This document shows positions 8,022 to 16,037 of a DNA stretch of 64,000 bases, one piece after another (positions within the stretch are counted from its first letter, which is position 1; each line of letters opens with the position of its first letter). The notes beneath the pieces are model-generated. The model searched no databases. It saw only the letters and a list, made by a program, of their open reading frames with translations, and was not told the DNA's origin. A program made the position numbers and the translations under genes. Source of the DNA: Myroides fluvii (GTDB lineage Bacteria; Bacteroidota; Bacteroidia; Flavobacteriales; Flavobacteriaceae); the NCBI RefSeq assembly GCF_009792295.1, contig NZ_CP039934.1, positions 3,306,501 through 3,370,500 on the forward strand, read 5' to 3'.

Positions 8022-9086
8022 TTATTTGCTGTTCTTAGGTTTGTATTCGTTCATTTCTAAATCATAAAAAGTGTTTTTATCATTTAAAATATAGATATAA
8101 CTATGTTTTCTATTGTATGCTACTACTTCCGTTGAGATAGGAGTTTGTTCAGGATTACCCTCTAACTCTTTTAAGGTGCTATAAAACAAGGCTTTAAATT
8201 TATTTGCTTTTGAAGGTTTTATTTTCCATTCCATCGTTAGTAAATCCAGAACCCCATCTTGACCATTCACTCTGGCTATAGTATAACCTAAACCGGAATA
8301 ATTTTTATAAGATCCATTGTGAAATTCTTCATCAAATACGCCTTTCTCTTCTCCAGAAAACAGGCCTTTTATCTTAATTTTATCCCCTTCTTTTACATAC
8401 ATCCACACATCCTTTTGTGCAGTATACCGTATAACTGTTTCTGGATATACTGTGATATGTTCAAACCCTTTGATGGTTTCCCCTTCTTGGTTTATGATGG
8501 AATAGGTTCTTGTGTCATTTTGATGATGGTTGACAATAGCTCTATATTGGTTTTGAAATACAATAAGTTCTATAATGGTTTTCTTTTTTAGCTCCGAATC
8601 AAAATAAGCAGGACCAATTGCGCTTAGTTTGCCATGGTTATCAACATCAAAACCAACGATGCTCTCCTTTAGCAAATGGCTATCATCCGTTTTCGATCGA
8701 TCAATCCAACCTACTTCTGGTTCCATAAATCTAATTTTACCAAAATCACTACTATCATAATCAAACGTACTTCCTTTGATTGTTCCATAAGAATCTAAAT
8801 CCGTTAACTCTCTTTGAAAGATGGAAAGTTCAAAATTCGGATGAAAGAAAAGGGGTTCACTAGTAAAAGGTTTTGTTAGCTTTTTTTTCGAATTTCGATC
8901 CATATACCCCCATTTTTGATCTTTTGAAGCGTAATAGGGAATTAATTCATTAGAGGCATACGCTTTAATGGGATTGATTACGATTTCTTGGGCTTTTTTC
9001 TGATATTCATTTTCTTGTGCACAAAGTAGCAGGCCTTGTGCTAAAACGAGACATACTAGGATTTTCTTTTTCATCATGTGTTGCAA
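8022..9086 (-). CDS. Secreted WG-repeat-like protein of unknown function
   Basis: 354 aa. A signal peptide is visible (hydrophobic LVCLVLAQGLLLC then AQ). The likely start is Met4 or Met5 rather than Met1. The segments KWGYMDRNSKKKL and VGWIDRS resemble single WG (tryptophan-glycine) repeats, and the rest is beta-rich. Such proteins are exported or surface proteins with no defined activity. It is monocistronic with its own terminator. It lies inside the ssrA-bounded island beside other orphan secreted genes. No catalytic motif is seen. Confidence 0.65.
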   Translation of the reverse strand: MQHMMKKKILVCLVLAQGLLLCAQENEYQKKAQEIVINPIKAYASNELIPYYASKDQKWGYMDRNSKKKLTKPFTSEPLFFHPNFELSIFQRELTDLDSYGTIKGSTFDYDSSDFGKIRFMEPEVGWIDRSKTDDSHLLKESIVGFDVDNHGKLSAIGPAYFDSELKKKTIIELIVFQNQYRAIVNHHQNDTRTYSIINQEGETIKGFEHITVYPETVIRYTAQKDVWMYVKEGDKIKIKGLFSGEEKGVFDEEFHNGSYKNYSGLGYTIARVNGQDGVLDLLTMEWKIKPSKANKFKALFYSTLKELEGNPEQTPISTEVVAYNRKHSYIYILNDKNTFYDLEMNEYKPKNSK

Positions 9087-9489
9087 ATTTTTTTTAATAA
9101 TAAAACAAAGATAAAAAATATAGTAAGGAAAGCCCTTTCAACAAGAATCTCTGGATGCAATTGTAAAAATGTATATTGCTGATTAGTACCAAAATAAATC
9201 AACAGCATTGCATCTAAAATAAGACCCCCTAAGCGTTCAGCTTTGAGAAGTATATGCCGTTCCGTTTGTCTTTATATTAGGAGTTGTAGTAGACTTATTT
9301 TTTTAATATAATCTGTAAAGTTTTTTTGTTTTTTCTAAAAATGTATTTTTGCTTTTTCGCAAAGTGCCTTTTTGTTCAATTTCGTATAAAACCGAAGATT
9401 CTTGTTTCAAAGAGAATTGATATATAAACGGGTAACCACAAAAAAGCAAAGAAACAAAAGTGCGAAAAAACAACTACATAAAAGAAGAA
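9087..9489. other. Intergenic region holding one copy of the AT-rich repeat
   Basis: There is no gene. The right part (about 9320-9475) is a single copy of the repeat family described at 11535-12090, with the core GAGAATTGATATATAAACG at 9412-9430. The rest carries no recognisable signal. Confidence 0.6.
9320..9475. repeat. AT-rich interspersed repeat, copy 1
   Basis: A T-rich left end (TTTTTGCTTTTT), then CCGAAGATTCTTGTTTCAAAGA, the core AATTGATATATAAACG and a right end ACCACAAAAAAGCAAAG. The left and right ends are roughly inverted complements, so the unit could fold on itself. Confidence 0.75.
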
Positions 9490-11448
9490 CTAGTCTAAAT
9501 GAGCAGCTGTGGTCTTTGCATGATTGAAATCATCATCATAGCTTATAGCAAAAGAATGCAGCCCATAGGCATCTAATAAAGGTTTGATTTCACTAGGCGT
9601 TGCCAGTAAATAGATAACCGTTTGATCACCAGAATCAACTTGTACAAAGCGCAAAGAGGACTTAGAGTCCATCAGGCTTAGGTTTAGCATTTTAACTAAG
9701 CGTTGTGGTTGATACCAATCCGTTCCATGTTCAGTATAATCAAATAAATAGGTATTTACGCTATTTTTAATGTAAATCTCATACTGGTAATCATCCTCTT
9801 CTACTTGCTTTGATTGTTGACTAATTTGTATATCTGTTAGATTAGACGATTCCAATACAGGTAAAAAGTTCTCTTCAAAAAAGGCAACGTAATCCCCCGT
9901 AAAACCTTCTGCATCAAACCAAACAAGACGCTTGTTTTTCCTAAAGAAATCCAAAATAATACTTTCTACAGACTCTAACGATAGATAATATCCTGCTCTA
10001 TCTGTTACTTCAATTGGGTTCCAATTCATTTTTTTAGCAAAATGATTCAAATCAACCACTACTTGGTCTTTGTTTTGTTCATCTGCTCCCGTTCTATTTG
10101 GGTTACTTTCAAGCATATGATCGGGAATGGCTAAAGGAAAAGAATATGGAAGAACCTGATTCAGCTGCATGCGGTCAAAATCTTCCCGTGGAATTTTCCT
10201 ATCGGGATAAGCAGCCAATACCAATTGTAAAAAACGAGTATTTCTTTCTCCGTAATAATCACGTTGATTGAAGAATTGTTTTGTTTTTTCCGCTTGTATG
10301 AGGAAGTTTTTTTTCTCTTCTACCGTTAACGTAGCATCTTTAAAAGCACATTGGAGCATTGCCAATTGCTGGGTTTCAAAATTGTTTTTTATACTAATCC
10401 AGTACGGCATTGTTTCTACAAAAGTAGTCCAGATTTCTCTCCCTTTCCTTTCCCCAAGTTTCAAGGCATCGTTCCCCATAAAGCTAAAATAAAAATAAGC
10501 TTCAGGAACCCGTTTAGAATACCTGATATCCTCCCCCTCTTCTAGTTGATTTAAATCAATGGGTGAAAAATCAAAGGTCCTATAGTAATCAAATCGCTTC
10601 TCTAGCATCCTAAGATGGCGCTCTTGATCCAAATAGGAAGTCAACGGATATAGATTATACGATTCTAAATTGCTTCGCTCTAAGAGATAAAAAAGAAGAT
10701 GGGTTGCTTTTTGGGCTATTTCTTTATTTTCAGAAAAGCATAAAAATTCAAAAACATACCCATCATAGAGGGGCGGATTTTGACTTCCTAAATTCAACCG
10801 TTTTATCTTTTTTGCTAAGTAATCATCAACCAAAAGAGTTAAATAGGTAATGGCTTCCTCTTCTTTGTTGAGCTGAATCAGTCGATATACTAAATCGCCT
10901 TCGTCTGGATACTTTTGTTCTAATGTATCCCGTTCATTAAAGTATTGAACAATTAAGTCATACGCATCCGGGAGTAAGGATTTCGTTCTAAACTCAAAAT
11001 GCGTAAACCGTACATCAGGATCTTCTGATGCTTCAAAATTCTTTTGCTTGAAATAGCCCTCAATTAGATCTTCTGCCTCTTTAGACGCGCTCCAAAAGCG
11101 AATAGACCTTCTATTGATGGATTCGAATGCATCTCGACTCTCATCATTCAATGCTTCTTTTATAAAGGCTATCTTTTCTTGCGCAGTATAGTGGTCGTTG
11201 TCTAGAATTACCCTTAAATTATCATCCCACAGCTTTTGGGTGGGACTATACACTAATTTAGTTCCTGTTTGCTTTTGTTTAATCTCGCTAAGGGGAAAGA
11301 TATCTACCTTTTTTACAGGATAGCCCGAATCTTTTAGGATTACTTTATCAAATAAGGAATCAAGCTGACTGCCTTGTAAAGTAGAATTGGTTTGTCCCTT
11401 CCCTAAAAAAGGAAATAAGGCCAAAATTGAAGTCAATATTCTTTTCAT
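9490..11448 (-). CDS. Large secreted protein of unknown function
   Basis: 652 aa with a short N-terminal signal (MKRILTSILALFPFLGKG then Q). The mature protein is acidic and mostly helical, with many Leu/Glu/Lys-rich segments in the first 450 residues that look like a helical-repeat scaffold. The last ~150 residues are more beta-like. I recognise no enzyme motif. It is monocistronic on the minus strand. Its upstream region begins the segmental duplication at 11471. Function cannot be assigned. Confidence 0.65.
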   Translation of the reverse strand: MKRILTSILALFPFLGKGQTNSTLQGSQLDSLFDKVILKDSGYPVKKVDIFPLSEIKQKQTGTKLVYSPTQKLWDDNLRVILDNDHYTAQEKIAFIKEALNDESRDAFESINRRSIRFWSASKEAEDLIEGYFKQKNFEASEDPDVRFTHFEFRTKSLLPDAYDLIVQYFNERDTLEQKYPDEGDLVYRLIQLNKEEEAITYLTLLVDDYLAKKIKRLNLGSQNPPLYDGYVFEFLCFSENKEIAQKATHLLFYLLERSNLESYNLYPLTSYLDQERHLRMLEKRFDYYRTFDFSPIDLNQLEEGEDIRYSKRVPEAYFYFSFMGNDALKLGERKGREIWTTFVETMPYWISIKNNFETQQLAMLQCAFKDATLTVEEKKNFLIQAEKTKQFFNQRDYYGERNTRFLQLVLAAYPDRKIPREDFDRMQLNQVLPYSFPLAIPDHMLESNPNRTGADEQNKDQVVVDLNHFAKKMNWNPIEVTDRAGYYLSLESVESIILDFFRKNKRLVWFDAEGFTGDYVAFFEENFLPVLESSNLTDIQISQQSKQVEEDDYQYEIYIKNSVNTYLFDYTEHGTDWYQPQRLVKMLNLSLMDSKSSLRFVQVDSGDQTVIYLLATPSEIKPLLDAYGLHSFAISYDDDFNHAKTTAAHLD

Positions 11449-11470
11449 TCTATGCCATTTTAGTCGTTGA

Positions 11471-12692
11471 CTTACCTCCTATTTTGGATACAACCTGTGA
11501 ACATACCCATAGAGATAAAAGACGAATGTACTAAAAATAAAAGGGCTTTTTTTTAAGAAGTTTTTTTGTTTTTTTGTGTACTGCTTTTTTGCTGTATTTT
11601 GCGTCAAATTGAAGATTCTTCTTTTCAAAGAGAATTGATATATAAACGATCAACCACAAAAAAGCATAGAATCAAAAACACAAAACCACAAAAAAATTTT
11701 GCTTTATTTCGCATGAAACCGAAGATCCTTGTTTCAAAGAGAATTAAGGATATAAACGGGGAACCACAAAAAAGCAAAGAAACAAAAAAGCAAAAAAACA
11801 AAAACATTAAGGAGCTTTTTTGCTTTTTCGTACAGTGCATTTTTGCTTTATTCCGCGTGAAACTGAAGATTGTGCTTTCAAAGAGAATTGATATATAAAC
11901 GATCAACCACAAAAAAGCAAAGAAACAAAAAGATGAAAGGGCTTTTTTGTTGTTTTGTACACTGCCTTTTTGCTTTATTCCACGTCAAACCGAAGATTGT
12001 GCTTTCAAAGAGAATTGATATATAAACGGGGAACCACAAAAAAGCAAAGAAACAAAAAAGCAAAGAAACAAAAAAGCAAAAACACAAAAACACAAACCAC
12101 CTCCTATAGGCTCTAAAATATACTTTTTAGGACCTATTTTGTTATGATCCCGTAGTCTAGATTAGGCTAACAGTTATAGTAAGCTTCTGGTATCGAGACT
12201 CTTTTTTGGGTTAGTTGTTCCAACGGCTTTGCAAATGAATCAAAGAAATGCGTATCTGCCATAAAAATAGTGCGGTAATCCCCCTGTTTAAAATGAACGA
12301 TACAATCCGCATACCCTGCTCCTTTTGCAGGAAGAACATTCTGGAAAGTAAAATAGTCAAGCTGGTCCAGGTCTAAAATCAAGGCGGTATCTCGTCCAAC
12401 AAATCCAATTTTATGATTCACCTGATCAAGCCAAATACCACTGGTATCGCCCCAAACCTCTTTTACTTGTACCGGAATATGTTTTACCTCTTCCCTTTCC
12501 TTATATCCAATTTGTAAATCTAGGCAATCCGGAAAAGGGAGAAATTCAGCTAGCACCATAATTTCTTCATAGGCCTTATTTTCCAAGAAAGAATCGTATT
12601 CTCTTTTGTTGTAAAAATGAAGAGAAGTACTGCCATCATCATACCCATATTCCGTATCATAGGTATAACAAATGGAAGCGCTTATTCCTTCC
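11471..12692. repeat. Segmental duplication, copy A
   Basis: It matches 13437-14388 from CTTACCTCCTATTTT through the AT-rich repeat array into the 3' part of an acidic protein gene, ending exactly at ATTCCTTCC. Copy A is ~270 bp longer because it carries four AT-rich repeat units where copy B carries two. Identity in the coding part is high, with only a few amino-acid differences. Confidence 0.85.
11535..12090. repeat. Array of four AT-rich repeat units (copies 2-5)
   Basis: The core CAAAGAGAATTGATATATAAACG, or a variant of it, recurs near 11627, 11736, 11878 and 12005, spaced about 110-140 bp. Each core is preceded by TTTTTTGCTTTATTCC-like sequence with GAAGATT and followed by ACCACAAAAAAGCAAAGAAAC. 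The ends of each unit are inverted complements. The tail at 12036-12095 is a microsatellite-like run of CAAAAAAG/CAAAGAAA words. Open frames through the array are low-complexity Phe/Leu/Cys strings and are not genes. Confidence 0.85.
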
Positions 12693-12694
12693 AT
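12167..12694 (-). pseudogene. 5'-truncated duplicate of the 405-aa acidic protein gene
   Basis: 174 of its 175 codons are nearly identical to the C-terminal part of the protein at 13863-15080. Differences are single residues such as QLDY/QIDY, CIVHF/CIIHF and DTHFF/DTYFF. The apparent Met start is created at the duplication junction (MEGISAS versus AEGISAS in the parent). The N-terminal 230 residues are absent and the upstream DNA is unrelated, so there is probably no native promoter. I regard it as a relic of segmental duplication. Confidence 0.8.
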
Positions 12695-12832
12695 TCCAAT
12701 AAACCACTTACAAATTCAAGTGGGAAGTTTTGTTTTTACAGTAAAACTGTAATCTTAGTTAATATTTGAATTATATTTTTTTAATATTTTAAAAAAAATT
12801 AAATTACGATAACCAATTTTAAATTATTTATT

Positions 12833-13147
12833 ATGAAAAAATTACTTTTAGCATTAGCTTTTATGCTATCAATTGGAGTTTTTGCTCAGGATCAAACTTA
12901 CCCAAGAGATCCCAATTTGCAACTCTGTTTTTATTTGTATGATGTTACACCAACATGCCGAATAGGAACAGGGGTTATATACGTTTTTCCTGGAACATAT
13001 GATGTATTGGTATGCGGTCCTGAATCTTGGATTGGTTCTGTAAAACCTGCTGATTTAGAAAAAATGATTCAAGATTATATCTGTGAATACAATAAATTTC
13101 CTGATTGGGCATATCCTGAGAATTATAGACCTAAATGGAATCTTTAA
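12833..13147 (+). CDS. Small secreted protein, unknown function
   Basis: 104 aa with a clear signal peptide (MKKLLLALAFMLSIGVFAQ, cleaved after Ala/Gln). The mature ~85 residues contain four Cys (LCFYL, PTCRIG, LVCGP, YICEYN) that could form two disulfides. The gene stands alone between the two copies of the segmental duplication, is preceded by a very AT-rich promoter region and is followed by a hairpin terminator. The family is not recognised. Confidence 0.7.
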   Translation: MKKLLLALAFMLSIGVFAQDQTYPRDPNLQLCFYLYDVTPTCRIGTGVIYVFPGTYDVLVCGPESWIGSVKPADLEKMIQDYICEYNKFPDWAYPENYRPKWNL

Positions 13148-13154
13148 TTTATTT

Positions 13155-13190
13155 AAAAAAGCATTCTTAATTCATTAAGGATGCTTTTTT
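13155..13190. terminator. Bidirectional hairpin terminator
   Basis: AAAAAAGCAT-CTTAA pairs with TTAAG-ATGCTTTTTT, with one bulge-like mismatch, flanked by A and T runs. It follows the small secreted protein gene and faces the minus-strand fragment at 13194. Confidence 0.75.
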
Positions 13191-13193
13191 TAT

Positions 13194-13440
13194 TTAAAAC
13201 GGTGTATCATCTCCAAAAGCTTCAACTACACTTACAGTCGGAACATACTCGCCAGGATTACCATATACATTTGTTTCTTGCTGATTGCTTCCATTCTCGT
13301 TACTATCTGTTGGATCAATAAACTTTGTCTTATCGCCAATCTGTTTTAGATAAGTTGTTCCAACGGAACCAGCACGATACTTAGCGAAGATTATTTCCGT
13401 ATCTGCTCCCTGCCTAGTCATTTCTTCATACTCAGGCTTA
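13194..13440 (-). pseudogene. C-terminal fragment of an unidentified protein, cut at the duplication junction
   Basis: About 80 codons starting GGKPEYEEMTRQGADTEI and ending GDDTPF. Reading upstream past 13437 enters the duplicated non-coding segment, so the open frame to 13499 is a chimera and the true N-terminus has been lost. The tail is Asn/Gln/Gly-rich, like the C-terminus of an exported or structural protein. The family is not recognised. Confidence 0.45.
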
Positions 13441-14388
13441 CCTCCTATTTTAGATACAACGTGTGAACATACCCATAGAGATAAAAGACGAATGTACAAA
13501 AAATAAAAGGGCTTTTTTTTAAGGAGCTTTTTTGTTTTTTTGTGTACTGCTTTTTTGCTGTATTTTGCGTCAAATCGAAGATTCTTCTTTCAAAGAGAAT
13601 TGATATATAAACGATCAACCACAAAAAAGCAAAGAAACAAAAAGATGAAAGGGCTTTTTTGTTGTTTTGTACACTGCCTTTTTGCTTTATTCCACGTCAA
13701 ACCGAAGATTGTGCTTTCAAAGAGAATTGATATATAAACGGGGAACCACAAAAAAGCAAAGAAACAAAAAAGCAAAAAAGCAAAAACACAAACCACCTCC
13801 TATAGGCTCTAAAATATACTTTTTAGGACCTATTTTGTTATGATCCAGTAGTCTAGATTAGGCTAACAGTTATAGTAAGCTTCTGGTATCGAGACTCTTT
13901 TTTGGGTTAGTTGTTCCAACGGCTTTGCAAATGAATCAAAGAAATACGTATCTGCCATAAAAATAGAGCGGTAATCTCCCTGTTTAAAATGAATGATACA
14001 ATCCGCATACCCTGCTCCTTTTGCGGGAAGAACATTCTGGAAAGTAAAATAGTCAATCTGGTCCAGGTCTAAAATCAAGGCGGTATCTCGTCCAACAAAT
14101 CCAATTTTATGATTCACCTGATCAAGCCAAATACCACTGGTATCGCCCCAAACCTCTTTTACTTGTACCGGAATATGTTTTACCTCTTCCCTTTCCTTAT
14201 ATCCAATTTGTAAATCTAGGCAATCCGGAAAAGGGAGAAATTCAGCTAGCACCATAATTTCTTCATAGGCCTTATTTTCCAAGAAAGAATCGTATTCTCT
14301 TTTGTTGTAAAAATGAAGAGAAGTACTGCCATCATCATACCCATATTCCGTATCATAGGTATAACAAATGGAAGCGCTTATTCCTTCC
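13437..14388. repeat. Segmental duplication, copy B
   Basis: The counterpart of 11471-12692. It contains two AT-rich repeat units and the 3' ~525 bp of the intact 405-aa gene. Because the gene here is complete, copy B is probably the source. Confidence 0.85.
13500..13790. repeat. Array of two AT-rich repeat units (copies 6-7)
   Basis: Cores CAAAGAGAATTGATATATAAACG lie near 13590-13612 and 13718-13740, 127 bp apart, with the same T-rich and A-rich ends as the other copies. Confidence 0.85.
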
Positions 14389-15080
14389 GCCAGCATCAAT
14401 TGCACATGGCATTGATCCTCTCTCTCATATCCATATTGGTCTATATCAATGGAATCATCAATCCAGAGTTCACGCAATTGTTTATAGCTTTGGTCGGTAT
14501 TGGTTTCATCGTATAAGTCTACAAAGTATTCTTCCACCGGGAGATTGGCCCGTACCTGATCGGCATAGATTTCCAATTGATGAATCAAAATGCCTTCTAC
14601 GCGAACAGCATATTTAAATCGCAAATATTTAGAACTGTAATCGGTATAATAGGCTTCTACCAATCCCGAGGCTTCCAACTGCTCATAGGTGATGTCCCAA
14701 GACACTTTTTGTTTCGGTTCTGTATATACTTCATAGCCGAAATCACCATCGTCTAAATAGGGATCTAAGATTTGATAATTTTGCTGGATTGCTTTGGTCC
14801 AAATTTTAGCTTTATGGCCTTCTATATTCGTTTGACACACAGCAAAAAAGGTTGCATCATCCAAGTGAAACTGCTTGGACAACGCTTCATACATGGATTC
14901 AAACCCGTTTAACTCCGTAGAGATATAGTGCTGATGATCAGCAAATAGAAAGAGAAAAGGTACCTCGCCCAAAATTTGAACATAGGTATATTTTAGCTTA
15001 TCCAAGGCTATTTCCTCCATCGCTTGTCGATCAATGTAAAAAAGGATATTTCCTTCGATCCAGGTTTCTTTCTTTTCCAT
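13863..15080 (-). CDS. Acidic cytosolic protein of unknown function
   Basis: 405 aa, with no signal peptide and no membrane segment. It is strongly acidic and rich in Tyr and Asp (for example YLDDGDFGYEVYTEP, YTYDTEYGYDDGS). Sequence texture suggests alternating beta/alpha domains: about residues 1-110 and 200-405. No catalytic motif is recognised. Its last 174 codons are duplicated at 12167-12694. It sits in the island with T6SS effector/immunity relics, so an immunity-type role is conceivable but not shown. Confidence 0.65.
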   Translation of the reverse strand: MEKKETWIEGNILFYIDRQAMEEIALDKLKYTYVQILGEVPFLFLFADHQHYISTELNGFESMYEALSKQFHLDDATFFAVCQTNIEGHKAKIWTKAIQQNYQILDPYLDDGDFGYEVYTEPKQKVSWDITYEQLEASGLVEAYYTDYSSKYLRFKYAVRVEGILIHQLEIYADQVRANLPVEEYFVDLYDETNTDQSYKQLRELWIDDSIDIDQYGYEREDQCHVQLMLAEGISASICYTYDTEYGYDDGSTSLHFYNKREYDSFLENKAYEEIMVLAEFLPFPDCLDLQIGYKEREEVKHIPVQVKEVWGDTSGIWLDQVNHKIGFVGRDTALILDLDQIDYFTFQNVLPAKGAGYADCIIHFKQGDYRSIFMADTYFFDSFAKPLEQLTQKRVSIPEAYYNC

Positions 15081-15347
15081 CTTCTTTTTTTTAAACTCAG
15101 TGGTAAAATTAGAGATTCTATCGGAGTAAGCATACCCTATTTTTGGCCATTTTTAAGGGGTGTTTTGAAGTTTTTCTAGATAACTCGCTAGGAATGGCTA
15201 TTTCTGGTTTAAAAAGTAGAAAACGCCTGGAAAGGCGTTTTTATGTGGGTTTGGGTTGTTTGACTTGAAAAAGTGTCTTATATTCCTTTGTTTATAAGGG
15301 GTTGTGAGGATTGAGTGTTGCGGATGTAGTAAATTTTTTATAACTAC

Positions 15348-15382
15348 GATTGCGCGGATTTAAGGTTCAAATCCGCGCAATC
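15348..15382. repeat. Perfect 14-bp inverted repeat at the island junction
   Basis: GATTGCGCGGATTT / AAATCCGCGCAATC with a 7-nt spacer ends 1-2 bp before the ssrA-derived repeat begins. It is GC-rich compared with its surroundings and is not followed by a T run, so it is not a standard terminator. Confidence 0.8.
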
Positions 15383-15383
15383 G

Positions 15384-15583
15384 GGTTAGTGTCTCGGACA
15401 TCTTCCAAAATCTTAGAGGCTAAGTTAGCAGTGGTTGTTTCAAACTAAGCTGCTGATCGAAAATTCAAGTTGAAACTAAGCGTGTAGAAAGCTCTCTGAT
15501 TGCTTGTTTGCACCCGAGTTAGATTCTCGGCGATTCCACAGAAACAAAAAATATCCATCTAATTATCAGGCGGTTGCTTTTTT
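15384..15583 (+). repeat. Decayed copy of the ssrA 3' end plus terminator (island boundary)
   Basis: It matches 5862-6060. Over the 155 bp of tmRNA sequence there are about eight differences. These include the T-loop (GTTCGA to GTTAGA) and the acceptor stem (CGACTCC to CGATTCC), so this copy cannot form a functional tRNA-like end. The terminator stem is mutated too. It lacks the 5' half and the tag region. It is best read as the displaced original 3' end, or an att remnant, left by integration of an element into ssrA. Confidence 0.9.
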
Positions 15584-16037
15584 TGTGAGTGATTTTTGTA
15601 CAGTTTTTGTTTTCTAACTTTTGGATACTAGACTAATTTCCGCTTTTAAGAAACAATAAAACTATCAATGAAAGTTTAATAAAGGAGATTATTCCCCCCA
15701 ACCAATTAAACTGCTCCTGCTCTACCTTCTTCTTTTCTTCTTGCTCTGATTTCTCCTCCTGCTGGCCACGACGTTAACTCAGGAAATATCACCATTCACT
15801 CATTAAATCGGCTGTTTGAAAATAATGTGTTAAATTTATCCCACATTGACAAGTTATTTAACGTTGTCAAAGTAATGAGAGATGGGAGAAGATAATTAAA
15901 ACACCTTACTAATCATGATAGAACTAAAATCTTGCAAAGAAGTAAAAATACATAGATTTTGAAATAAAGAAAAAGGCTAAGAAAATAGTTTAGGAGACGT
16001 TTAAATGGACAGTTGATAAATTAAAAGAAATACAGTA

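Larger units (their letters stand above)
15081..16037. other. Island junction without an intact gene
   Basis: In order it holds: a small hairpin AACGCC/GGCGTT near 15222-15240; a perfect 14-bp inverted repeat at 15348-15382; the decayed ssrA 3' copy with its broken terminator (15384-15583); and an open plus-strand frame ending at 15893-15895 (NSGNITIHSLNRLFENN...MRDGRR) that looks like the C-terminal remnant of a lost protein. A promoter for the AbiH gene must lie near the right end. Confidence 0.6.

Noticed and set aside
11535..12090. CRISPR array
   Set aside because: Repeats are ~130 bp, unevenly spaced and have no unique spacers of constant length; no cas genes.
11566..12093. Several open frames on both strands rich in Phe, Leu and Cys or Lys and Gln
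   Set aside because: They arise from the AT-rich repeats and recur in each copy; low complexity, no start context, no family.
6027..15383. Prophage
   Set aside because: No phage structural, integrase or lysis genes are seen between the ssrA copies.
15384..15583. A second tmRNA gene
   Set aside because: Only the 3' part is present; the tag region and 5' acceptor strand are missing and the T-loop and acceptor are mutated.
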